A stretch of DNA of 61,308 bases, taken from Eubacteriales bacterium. Its GTDB lineage: Bacteria > Bacillota > Clostridia > Lachnospirales > Lachnospiraceae. The notes below the pieces were generated by a model. The model worked only from the letters and a program-made list of their open reading frames with translations. It ran no database searches and was not told the origin of the DNA. The translations under genes and the position numbers were made by a program. Positions 34,872-42,013 of this stretch are shown piece after piece. The DNA is taken from assembly GCA_030524585.1 (NCBI GenBank), contig JAUNGJ010000009.1:1-61308 (forward strand), in the 5' to 3' direction. Position 1 is the first letter of the stretch; every line of letters begins with the position of its first letter.

Positions 34872-35832
34872 ACATACGGATGTTTCCGCGTGTGTGCACT
34901 GCCATAAATGTCAGGAGCACTGCCTGTTTCTTAAAAAATATCAGATGGATATCGGAGATGAGGATAAGTTAAAGGAGCTTGCCTATCACTGTTTTCTGTG
35001 CGGGAAATGTACGGAAGTCTGTCCAAAGGGGATTGACGGCAGGGAATACATTCTGAATCTGCGGCGGCAGCAGGTGGCAGAGGCTGATGGAAGACTACGG
35101 GAAAAAGGGTATGGAATGCTGCTTTGGGAGAAGCAGAATTACCGTTTCCGCAATTACAGAAATGCCTCTTCCGGGAGTCTGCTGTTTCCGGGATGTAATT
35201 TTCCTTCTTTTTATCCGAAGACCACGAAGAAGCTGGTTCAATTACTTTCGGAAACGGCGGGAATCGGCGTAGCCTATGACTGCTGCGGAAAGCCGGTGGC
35301 AGAGCTTGGTCTGGAAAAGCAGGAGGAACAGATTATCCGGCGCATGGATCAGGAGATGGTTTCGCGCGGCGTGACCGAGGTCATTATGGTGTGTCCGAAC
35401 TGTTATTATTTCCTAAAGCCAAGACTATCGGTTAAGGTGGTCAGCATCTACGAGAAGCTGTCGGAGCTTGGACTTGGAAAAAGGATTCCGGGCGGCGGAC
35501 CGGTCTTTCTCCCCTGTCCTGATAGAGAATCGCGGAAATGGCTGAAGCAGATGGAAGCTTTTATGGAGAGGCCCTGTGAGCCGATAGAGCAGGTGATGTG
35601 CTGTGGCCTGGGGGGATGTGCGGGTGCGAAAGAGCCTGAGCTTGCCAGAGAGCTTGCAGAGAAAATCGGCCGGAAAGAGCCCACCTATGTATATTGTGCT
35701 TCCTGTGGGGGGAATCTTACCAGAAACGGATGCGGAGATGTCCGGCATGTGCTGGCAGAGATTTTGGAGACCGGGGAACAGCCGGATACGGGAAAATCTT
35801 TGCTGAACCGTGCAAAGACGAAATGGCTGTAA
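34861..35832 (+). CDS. CCG-domain Fe-S oxidoreductase (GlcF/HdrB-like)
   Basis: Soluble electron-transfer or redox protein of 323 residues. The N-terminus holds two 4Fe-4S ferredoxin motifs, C-x2-C-x2-C-x3-C starting at Cys12 (CVHCHKCQEHC) and CFLCGKCTEVCP. Two CCG-type domains follow: CCGKPVAE with CPNC, then CCGLGGCAG with CASCGG. The CCG domains of HdrB and GlcF bind non-cubane or cubane clusters and often act on thiols or 2-hydroxyacids. It overlaps the TVP38 gene by 11 bases. In this operon it may supply electrons or reduce a disulfide-like bond in the product. Confidence 0.85.
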   Translation: MKNRHTDVSACVHCHKCQEHCLFLKKYQMDIGDEDKLKELAYHCFLCGKCTEVCPKGIDGREYILNLRRQQVAEADGRLREKGYGMLLWEKQNYRFRNYRNASSGSLLFPGCNFPSFYPKTTKKLVQLLSETAGIGVAYDCCGKPVAELGLEKQEEQIIRRMDQEMVSRGVTEVIMVCPNCYYFLKPRLSVKVVSIYEKLSELGLGKRIPGGGPVFLPCPDRESRKWLKQMEAFMERPCEPIEQVMCCGLGGCAGAKEPELARELAEKIGRKEPTYVYCASCGGNLTRNGCGDVRHVLAEILETGEQPDTGKSLLNRAKTKWL

Positions 35833-35844
35833 GAGGGATACAGA

Positions 35845-37182
35845 ATGCAAAGGAAGAATGCGATTATCATATTTACAAGAATACCGGCTGCCGGGAAGAC
35901 GAAAACACGGCTGATGCCTTATCTGACGCCTGAAGAGTGTAAGAAGCTGCATCTTTGCTTCCTGCGGGATATTGCGAAGCAATGCCGGAAGGCAGCGGCA
36001 GATATCTATGTCTGTTACACCCCGGAGGGAGAGCCGGGGGAATTAAAGGATATTTTTGGCAGGCAGGCGGGATACTTTTCTCAGAAGGGCGAAAACCTTG
36101 GGGCGCGGATGGAGCAGGGGATCCGTCAGGTACTGGAATGGGGGTATCAATCCTGCGTGCTGATCGGTACGGATATTCCGGAGATTCGGGGCAGCGATCT
36201 GAGGCAGGCATTTACCATACTGGAAGATAAAGATGTGGTGTTTGGGCCAACGGCAGACGGCGGTTATTATCTTGTGGGAATGAAAAAGCTTCATTCGGAA
36301 GTGTTTGCCGGACAGAGCTACGGACATGGAAGCGTACTTACAAACACGATGCGGGCGTTTGCAGAGACGGGAATCAGAACTGGCAGTATCCGTATGCTTC
36401 ATGATCTGGACACGAGAGAGGACCTGTGCGGTTACCGGGAACGGATGCGGGAGTTTCCGGCGCTTCAGGAGACGGAAACCGGAAAGTATTTAATGAGAAA
36501 GCTCCGGATATCGATCATCGTTCCCATTTATAATGAAGAAAAGACGATAGAACAATTACTTGCACAGCTAAGGCCGCTGCAGAAGTCCTGTGAGATTCTG
36601 CTGGTGGACGGGGGAAGCACAGATCGGACTTTGGAGTACATTACACCGGAGTTTAAGCTGCTTCATTCTCCGAAGGGCCGGGCGAATCAGATGAATCTGG
36701 GAGCAAAGGAAAGCAGTGGGGACGTGCTGTTCTTCCTGCACTGTGACAGTGAGCTTCCGAAGAGCCCCCTGGCGGAGATTCGGTATGTGATGAAGGATCA
36801 CCGGGCGGGATGCTTTGGCGTTGCCTTTCACTCCCGGCATTTTTTCATGTGGACCTGCCGGGTGATTTCCAATCACCGGATCAAAGACCGCAAAGTGATG
36901 TTTGGGGATCAGGGAATTTTTATCACCAGAGAATTGTTCTTTCAGGCAGGGATGTTTCCTGAGCTTCCGATTATGGAGGATTATCAGTTTTCTCTGACTT
37001 TGAAGGAAATGGGCGTGAAGCTTGGAATGGCGAGGCACCGTATTTATACTTCAGACCGGAGATTTCCGAAGAAGACCATACCGATGCTTCGGCTGATGTG
37101 GAAAATGAACCGGCTCCGGAAGATGTACCGGGACGGTGTGGCGGTTGAACGGATTGCAGAGATGTACAGAGATGTACGGTAA
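35845..37182 (+). CDS. Fused DUF2064 nucleotidyltransferase-like and GT2 glycosyltransferase protein
   Basis: Protein of 445 residues made of two families encoded separately in arsenosugar loci. Residues 1-200 match the TIGR04282/DUF2064 type, with a MobA/CofC-like GT-A fold (FTRIPAAGKTKTRLMPYL, GTDIPEIRG, GPTADGGYYLVG). Residues 212-445 match the TIGR04283 family-2 glycosyltransferase (ISIIVPIYNEEKTIEQLL, LVDGGSTDRT, FLHCDSELP with the DxD-like site, and FGDQGIF). A fusion suggests that product hand-over or stoichiometry matters. Family numbers are from memory. It lies 12 bases after the CCG gene. Substrate unknown; a sugar or nucleotide-activated small molecule is likely. Confidence 0.88.
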   Translation: MQRKNAIIIFTRIPAAGKTKTRLMPYLTPEECKKLHLCFLRDIAKQCRKAAADIYVCYTPEGEPGELKDIFGRQAGYFSQKGENLGARMEQGIRQVLEWGYQSCVLIGTDIPEIRGSDLRQAFTILEDKDVVFGPTADGGYYLVGMKKLHSEVFAGQSYGHGSVLTNTMRAFAETGIRTGSIRMLHDLDTREDLCGYRERMREFPALQETETGKYLMRKLRISIIVPIYNEEKTIEQLLAQLRPLQKSCEILLVDGGSTDRTLEYITPEFKLLHSPKGRANQMNLGAKESSGDVLFFLHCDSELPKSPLAEIRYVMKDHRAGCFGVAFHSRHFFMWTCRVISNHRIKDRKVMFGDQGIFITRELFFQAGMFPELPIMEDYQFSLTLKEMGVKLGMARHRIYTSDRRFPKKTIPMLRLMWKMNRLRKMYRDGVAVERIAEMYRDVR

Positions 37183-37194
37183 GGAGTGTGGCAT

Positions 37195-38238
37195 TTGGAG
37201 AGGATTCAGGGATTATCAGACTATGTTAGAAGGAAGGACTACCGGCAGGCGCTGGGGCTTCCGGCAGAAGTGGCGGAAGAGTACCGTTTGTTTGCCCAGG
37301 GGGAATATAACATCAATTATATTTTTATCCATCCGCTTACCGGAAAGAGGCTGCTGCTTCGCGTAAACTGTGGAAGCCAGATGCATCTGGAGGATCAGAT
37401 CGGGTATGAATTCCGGGCTTTGAAGATGCTGGAGCCTTCCGGCAGAACGCCGGAGGCCGTCTACGTGGATGGCAGTAAGCGATTTTTAGACCATGGCGTG
37501 ATGGTTATGGAATATTTACCCGGAAAGGCGCTGGATTACCATAAGGATATGGGACTGGCGGCGGAGATACTGGCGGACATTCACAGTACGGGCGTGCCGG
37601 AAGGTATGATTCCGGAGGAAACAGACCTTGTGGGAGAACAGACGCTGATCAGCTCGAAGAATCCTTTGGAGGCGATTTTAAAAGAGTGTGAGCAGATGGT
37701 AAAAACCTATATGGAATCCCCGCTGGGCGATGAGGGCACGAAAAGGCAGATCCGCAAAATGCTGGATACGGGATGGGCGAAGATAAAGGATCTTTCCCAG
37801 AAGGAGACATATCGGTGCTGTATCAATACGGAGCTGAATTCTACGAATTTCCTGATCAATGGACCGGGAGAAGCAAATTATCTGATTGACTGGGAGAAGC
37901 CTTTGTATGGCGATCCGGCTCAGGATCTGGGACATTTTCTGGCGCCGACGACTACCTTCTGGAAGACGGATGTGATTCTGGGACAATCGGAGATGGACGC
38001 GTTTCTGGAGGACTATATCCGGGCGGTGGACGGCAGGTTTCCCACGGACGGACTGCGGGAAAGAGTATCGGTGTTTGTGCCGGTTACCTGTCTGCGGGGT
38101 GTGACCTGGTGTGCGATGGCGTGGGTGGAGTACCAGCAGCCGGACAGACTGATTTTTAATGAATCAACCTTCCGAAAGCTGGATGCTTATCTGGACGGAG
38201 CATTTTTGGAGGATATAGATTCACTTCTAATTTCCTGA
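37195..38238 (+). CDS. Phosphotransferase-fold (APH/choline kinase-like) protein with altered catalytic loop
   Basis: Protein of 347 residues with the protein kinase-like fold of aminoglycoside and choline kinases. The N-lobe holds the nucleotide region (GEYNINYIF, LLLRVN), VMEYLPGKAL is the hinge, and the C-lobe has LIDWEKPLYGDPAQDLGHFL. Where family members carry H-G-D-L-x3-N, this protein reads N-T-E-L-N-S-T-N, with Asn211 for His and Glu213 for the catalytic Asp. The metal-binding Asp232 (DWE) is kept. It may have low activity or different chemistry. The start is taken as TTG 37195, eight bases after AAGGAG; GTG 37186 overlaps that site. Follows the GT fusion by 12 bases. Confidence 0.78.
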   Translation: MERIQGLSDYVRRKDYRQALGLPAEVAEEYRLFAQGEYNINYIFIHPLTGKRLLLRVNCGSQMHLEDQIGYEFRALKMLEPSGRTPEAVYVDGSKRFLDHGVMVMEYLPGKALDYHKDMGLAAEILADIHSTGVPEGMIPEETDLVGEQTLISSKNPLEAILKECEQMVKTYMESPLGDEGTKRQIRKMLDTGWAKIKDLSQKETYRCCINTELNSTNFLINGPGEANYLIDWEKPLYGDPAQDLGHFLAPTTTFWKTDVILGQSEMDAFLEDYIRAVDGRFPTDGLRERVSVFVPVTCLRGVTWCAMAWVEYQQPDRLIFNESTFRKLDAYLDGAFLEDIDSLLIS

Positions 38239-38277
38239 TGAAGTGGAATAGTTATAGATATTACAAGGGAGACAGAT

Positions 38278-38985
38278 ATGGAAAAGAAAAAGATCAACTG
38301 GACTGGAAAGGCTGTCATAGCGGTATTATTTGCAGCGGCGGTTCTGCTTTATCTGCTTGTGCCGGGCGTACACGATCTGGCACAGAAAATTGTCAAAATG
38401 TTTGCCAGTGGGGATTTTACGGAAGTGAGGATGTTCATGGAATCCTACGGGGCATATGCGGCGGTAGTATCCTTTCTGCTGATGATACTGCAGTCCATTG
38501 CAGCGCCGCTTCCGGCTTTTCTCATCACCTTTGCCAATGCGAATTTGTTTGGATGGGTGAAAGGGGCAGTTTTGTCCTGGAGCAGCGCGATGGCAGGTGC
38601 GGCCGTCTGCTTCTACATAGCAAGGATTCTGGGGCGTGACGTGGCGGAACGTCTGACCAGCAGGAGCGGACTTCAGCAGATCGATGTGTTTTTTGAACGG
38701 CACGGGCGGCTCAGTATTCTGATTGCAAGGCTTTTGCCTTTTATTTCATTTGATATTGTAAGCTATGCGGCTGGCCTGACCTCCATGTCCTTTGGCAGTT
38801 TCTTTATTGCCACGGGAATCGGACAGCTTCCGGCGACGATTATTTATTCGTACGTGGGCGGTATGCTGACCGGCGGGGCAAAGCTGCTTGTGACAGGGCT
38901 TCTGATCCTGTTTGCGTTATCAGGGCTGATCGTCCTGATACGGCAGGTTTATGTAGAAAGACAAAAAAAGAAGGAGGAAAAGTAA
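38278..38985 (+). CDS. TVP38/TMEM64-family membrane protein (copy 2)
   Basis: Second DedA-superfamily membrane protein of the operon, 235 residues. Signature segments are LPAFLITFANANLFGWVKG, then GRDVAERL and IARLLPFISFDIVSYAAGL. An N-terminal transmembrane segment and a Lys-rich C-terminal tail (ERQKKKEEK) indicate a cytoplasmic C-terminus. It is only distantly similar to copy 1, so the two are old paralogues rather than a recent duplication. GGGAGACAG precedes the ATG; the next gene starts right after its stop. Confidence 0.87.
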   Translation: MEKKKINWTGKAVIAVLFAAAVLLYLLVPGVHDLAQKIVKMFASGDFTEVRMFMESYGAYAAVVSFLLMILQSIAAPLPAFLITFANANLFGWVKGAVLSWSSAMAGAAVCFYIARILGRDVAERLTSRSGLQQIDVFFERHGRLSILIARLLPFISFDIVSYAAGLTSMSFGSFFIATGIGQLPATIIYSYVGGMLTGGAKLLVTGLLILFALSGLIVLIRQVYVERQKKKEEK

Positions 38986-39318
38986 ATGGAAACCTATTAT
39001 AATCCGGAGGATCTGGCGAAATTTGGCACGATGGGCGAGGAGGCGCCGGAGCTGTGGGACAAATTCATGCAGTATTATGGAGCGGTCTTTGCGGAAGGGG
39101 CGCTGACGGCAAGGGAGAAATCTCTGATTGCACTGGCAGTTGCCCATGCGGTTCAGTGTCCTTACTGCATCGATTCCTACACCCAGGATTGCTTATCCAA
39201 GGGCGTGGACGAGGAACAGATGACGGAGGCGGTTCATGTGGCGGCGGCGATCCGTGGCGGAGCGACGTTGGTCCACGGTGTGCAGATGAAAAATATGGTA
39301 AAGAAACTGGAGTTCTAA
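38986..39318 (+). CDS. Carboxymuconolactone decarboxylase/AhpD-like protein of the ArsS-associated type
   Basis: Small helical protein of 110 residues with the AhpD redox motif CPYC (AHAVQCPYCIDSYTQDC). This type, the ArsS-associated peroxidase-like family (TIGR04169 as I recall), often has selenocysteine at the first position in other bacteria; here the codon is an ordinary TGT Cys. A third Cys follows. It starts one base after the TVP38 stop behind AAGGAGG and lies directly before the radical SAM gene. A thiol peroxidase or disulfide reductase role is inferred. Confidence 0.87.
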   Translation: METYYNPEDLAKFGTMGEEAPELWDKFMQYYGAVFAEGALTAREKSLIALAVAHAVQCPYCIDSYTQDCLSKGVDEEQMTEAVHVAAAIRGGATLVHGVQMKNMVKKLEF

Positions 39319-39319
39319 G

Positions 39320-40303
39320 ATGGAAATAAGAGAGAAATTTCGGGAATTAACAGAGATACCGGAGTTTGAAAGCCGGATTGAGGATGAACAGATCAAAATG
39401 ACCGGAGAGCATATGGAAGTGCTGCAGGTCAATGTGGGACGTCTTTGTAATCTTGCCTGTAAGCACTGCCATGTAGAAGCAGGGCCGAAGCGGACCGAGA
39501 TTATGAGCAGAGAGGTGATGGAGGCCTGCCTTGAGGCATATGGGATGCAGGGCTTCCGGACGATTGATATTACCGGGGGAGCGCCGGAGATGAATCCGAA
39601 TTTCCGCTGGTTTGTAGAGGAAGCGGTAAAAATCTGTCCTCATGTAATTGTGCGGACGAACCTGGTGATCATGCTGGAAGAAGGGTATGAGGATTTACCG
39701 GAGTTCTACGCCGCGAATAAGGTAGAGCTTGTCTGTTCTCTTCCGCACTACAAGGCTAAGAATGCTGACCGCCAGAGAGGGGAAGGGGTATTTGAGGGCT
39801 CCATTGAGGTATTGAAGAAGCTGAATGCAATTGGCTATGGAAGGAAACCGGAGCTGGTGCTGAATATGGTGTATAATCCGGGCGGAGCCTTCTTCCCGCC
39901 GGCACAGGGCGCCATTGAACGGGAATATAAAGACCGGCTGGGAAGGGAGTATGGCATTGTGTTTAACAATCTGTTTACGATCACGAATAATCCCATCGGA
40001 CGATTTGGAGGATTCCTGGTAAGAAGCGGGAATCTGGCAGGATATATGCAGAAGCTGTACGGCGCATTCAACGGAAAAACTCTTCCGAATATGATGTGCA
40101 GAAGCCAGGTTTCCGTAGGATGGGACGGCTCACTTTATGACTGTGATTTTAATCAGGCGCTAGGTATGGAGATTTCTACGGGAGAGACGATCATGACTCT
40201 GGCGAAGCAGCCATACCGGCCAAGAAGAATCTGCTTTGACAAGCACTGTTACGCCTGCACGGCGGGTCAGGGCTCAAGCTGTGGCGGAAGTACGGAGGGA
40301 TAA
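39320..40303 (+). CDS. ArsS-like radical SAM/Cys-rich enzyme
   Basis: Radical SAM enzyme of 327 residues of the arsenosugar ArsS group (DUF3641 C-terminus). The 4Fe-4S motif is C-x3-C-x2-C in GRLCNLACKHCHVEAGP, followed by TGGAPEMN (the GGE-like SAM motif). The C-terminus has a further Cys set (MMCRSQ, YDCDFNQ, CFDKHCYACTAGQGSSCGG). ArsS is known to join a 5'-deoxyadenosyl group to dimethylarsinous acid. Homologues also occur without arsenic genes, and some carry selenocysteine near the C-terminus; this one uses Cys only. It starts one base after the CMD-like gene. No ArsM is present here, so the substrate is open. Confidence 0.9.
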   Translation: MEIREKFRELTEIPEFESRIEDEQIKMTGEHMEVLQVNVGRLCNLACKHCHVEAGPKRTEIMSREVMEACLEAYGMQGFRTIDITGGAPEMNPNFRWFVEEAVKICPHVIVRTNLVIMLEEGYEDLPEFYAANKVELVCSLPHYKAKNADRQRGEGVFEGSIEVLKKLNAIGYGRKPELVLNMVYNPGGAFFPPAQGAIEREYKDRLGREYGIVFNNLFTITNNPIGRFGGFLVRSGNLAGYMQKLYGAFNGKTLPNMMCRSQVSVGWDGSLYDCDFNQALGMEISTGETIMTLAKQPYRPRRICFDKHCYACTAGQGSSCGGSTEG

Positions 40304-40308
40304 GAAGG

Positions 40309-40737
40309 ATGGAAAAAGAAATAATTGCGAAACAGTTTATGAAGGGCTTTGACTGTTCTCAGGTTGTACTGGAGCGTTATGCAGAGAAGCTTGGGATCAC
40401 ACCGGAGATGGCAAATCGGATCGGAGCCGGCTTTGGCGGCGGCATGGGCAAAGGCGAGACCTGCGGAGCTGTAACCGGGGCGATGATTGCTCTTGGTATG
40501 AAGTATGGCCACTGTCAGGAAGAGCATATGGAGCAGAAGGATGTGATGAATGTAAAAAGGGATGAATTTCTGGAAGCGTTTCTGAAAGAATATCCGGCCT
40601 GTTCCTGTAAAGGTCTTCTGAAGTATGATATTTCCAAACCGGAAGAGATGCAGAAGATTCTGGATGAAGGATTATTGTTTGATTTCTGTCCTCAGGTTGT
40701 GGCAGACGTGATGAAGATTCTGGATGATATGATCTAG
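40309..40737 (+). CDS. C_GCAxxG_C_C family redox protein
   Basis: Protein of 142 residues with the signature cysteines of this family: FDCSQVVL, GETCGAVTGA, ACSCKGLL and FCPQVV. It is thought to bind a metal or cluster and accompanies redox enzymes; function unknown. It begins 5 bases after the ArsS-like gene (AAGAAGGATGG) and closes the operon. A strong terminator follows. Its conserved Cys residues make a redox or thiol-carrier role in the pathway plausible. Confidence 0.87.
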   Translation: MEKEIIAKQFMKGFDCSQVVLERYAEKLGITPEMANRIGAGFGGGMGKGETCGAVTGAMIALGMKYGHCQEEHMEQKDVMNVKRDEFLEAFLKEYPACSCKGLLKYDISKPEEMQKILDEGLLFDFCPQVVADVMKILDDMI

Positions 40738-40810
40738 AAACACGGTGTACATATTTTGTGACACCTGCAGGATCTGCCACTGGCAGCTCCCTTCGAATAC
40801 CTGGCAACGT

Positions 40811-40853
40811 AAAATCCGCTGTATCTGATGATTTGTTCAGTACAGCGGATTTT
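40811..40853. terminator. Strong hairpin terminator, readable on both strands
   Basis: A perfect 13-bp inverted repeat (40811-40823 and 40841-40853) with A and T flanks has a 17-base loop. It ends the ArsS operon on the + strand and could also stop transcription arriving from the AT-rich region on the - strand. Confidence 0.8.
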
Positions 40854-41311
40854 AAAATATTCCGTCCATTGGACTTCTCCTCCTTATTCTATTTTCTATC
40901 TATCTTAAACTATTCTTCATAGTATTCGTAAATCACTCTATATTTTATCAATTCTTCTAATGTTTCAGCACATTTTACTTTTTACTCAACTTTTACTTTT
41001 CATCGTTGTTAAGATAGATGTTATTGGGATTTGATACTTAGTACATTGGACTATACCTCGTTTCTTAAAATTTATTTGTTTGGGCTTTTATTTAATATTT
41101 TGGTGGTCCGTCCTCCTTTTGTTTATTTTTTTGATTTCTCTTTTGTTTTGTTGATATTATAATATCTCATTATTCCACAATTGTCAATAGAAAAATCAAA
41201 AAAATTTTAAAAAAATAAATAAAAAATTGAAAATGAATAATTTTAATAGAAGTAAATGTATAAAAAGTTTTAAAAATATAGAATATTCAGAAAATTTGAG
41301 CTAAGAAATTA
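40854..41311. other. AT-rich gene-free stretch with minus-strand start-like signals
   Basis: Between 40738 and 41372 no credible gene was found. From about 40900 to 41310 the G+C falls far below the rest of the window, with A and T runs. On the - strand there are ribosome-binding-site-like tracts: AAGGAGGAGAAG before ATG GAC GGA ATA TTT TAA (start at 40870), a weaker one before ATG TAC TAA, and AAGGAGG near 41118. A short minus-strand open stretch (40910-40981, protein tail LIKYRVIYEYYEE) lacks a start codon. This could be a degraded gene or leader region; I cannot assign it. Confidence 0.4.
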
Positions 41312-41340
41312 TTGCGGCAGACAGGAAAATTTATTATGAT
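41312..41340 (+). promoter_or_regulatory. Putative promoter of the PAP2 phosphatase gene
   Basis: TTGCGG (41312-41317), a 17-bp spacer and TATGAT (41335-41340), 32 bases before the start codon. Confidence 0.5.
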
Positions 41341-41372
41341 TAGAGAAGAAAAATGAGAATGAGGTGATATAG

Positions 41373-41915
41373 ATGGGATTCGAGATACAGATTTTGAATT
41401 GGATACAGACCCTCCATACGGAGGCCGGAGATCTGCTGATGCCGCTTATTACATCCCTTGGGGACAGTGGGTTCATATGGATTGTACTGACGGCGGTTTT
41501 GCTTGTGATCCCAAAGACCAGGAAGATGGGAGTGGTTCTTCTGGCAGCGCTTGTACTGGATGTGGTTCTTTGCAATGGGATTATTAAGAATCTGGTGGCC
41601 AGGACACGTCCGTATGATGTTAATACGGCTGTGCAGCTGCTGGTCCGGAAACCCCGTGATTATTCCTTCCCGTCCGGTCATACGGCGGCTTCTTTTGCAT
41701 CGGTATCGGCATTGTATTTTGCAGGGGAGAAAAATTTATGGAAGCCTGCACTGGCGCTGGCGGTTTTGATTGCATGTTCCAGATTATATCTGTATGTGCA
41801 TTTTCCGACAGATGTTCTTGGCGGCGCGCTGCTTGGCGTGCTATGCGGGTATCTGGGAAACAGACTTGTTCAGAAATTTCTGTTCACAAGAATAAAGGAA
41901 AGAAAAGAGGGTTGA
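41373..41915 (+). CDS. PAP2-family membrane phosphatase
   Basis: Integral membrane phosphatase of 180 residues, probably acting on undecaprenyl pyrophosphate or phosphatidic acid at the outer face. The three PAP2 signatures are intact: K-x6-R-P as KNLVARTRP, PSGHT, and SRLYLYVHFPTDVLGG. About five to six transmembrane segments. GAGGTGA precedes the ATG. BcrC-like undecaprenyl pyrophosphatase is one possibility; substrate not decidable. Confidence 0.9.
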   Translation: MGFEIQILNWIQTLHTEAGDLLMPLITSLGDSGFIWIVLTAVLLVIPKTRKMGVVLLAALVLDVVLCNGIIKNLVARTRPYDVNTAVQLLVRKPRDYSFPSGHTAASFASVSALYFAGEKNLWKPALALAVLIACSRLYLYVHFPTDVLGGALLGVLCGYLGNRLVQKFLFTRIKERKEG

Positions 41916-41942
41916 CTCTCACATTGTGGCAGGCATTATGAT
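41912..41942 (+). promoter_or_regulatory. MerR-type promoter with 19-bp spacer
   Basis: TTGACT (41912-41917) and TATGAT (41937-41942) are separated by 19 bp, the over-long spacing that MerR-family activators correct by twisting DNA. The spacer contains an imperfect dyad (ctctcac, att, gtggcag). The -35 lies over the last bases of the PAP2 gene, and the merR-type gene starts 72 bases downstream, so autoregulation is likely. A 12-bp palindrome TTTGAGCTCAAA (41946-41957) lies just after the -10. Confidence 0.6.
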
Positions 41943-42013
41943 GGATTTGAGCTCAAAGATGTGCGGATTGAAGGCCGGAGCTTCGTTCCGTATAGTTCCC
42001 GGGAGGTAACAGA

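Noticed and set aside
39320-40303. Possible selenocysteine codon in the ArsS-like or CMD-like gene
   Set aside because: All expected positions are normal Cys codons, and the reading frames contain no internal TGA.
40910-40981. Minus-strand coding fragment in the AT-rich region as a real gene
   Set aside because: It has a stop codon directly upstream, no start codon and only 23 codons; recorded as a possible relic instead of a CDS.
41943-42011. Short open frame (about 23 codons) between the MerR promoter and its gene
   Set aside because: No ribosome binding site, and it overlaps the expected transcription start; likely chance.
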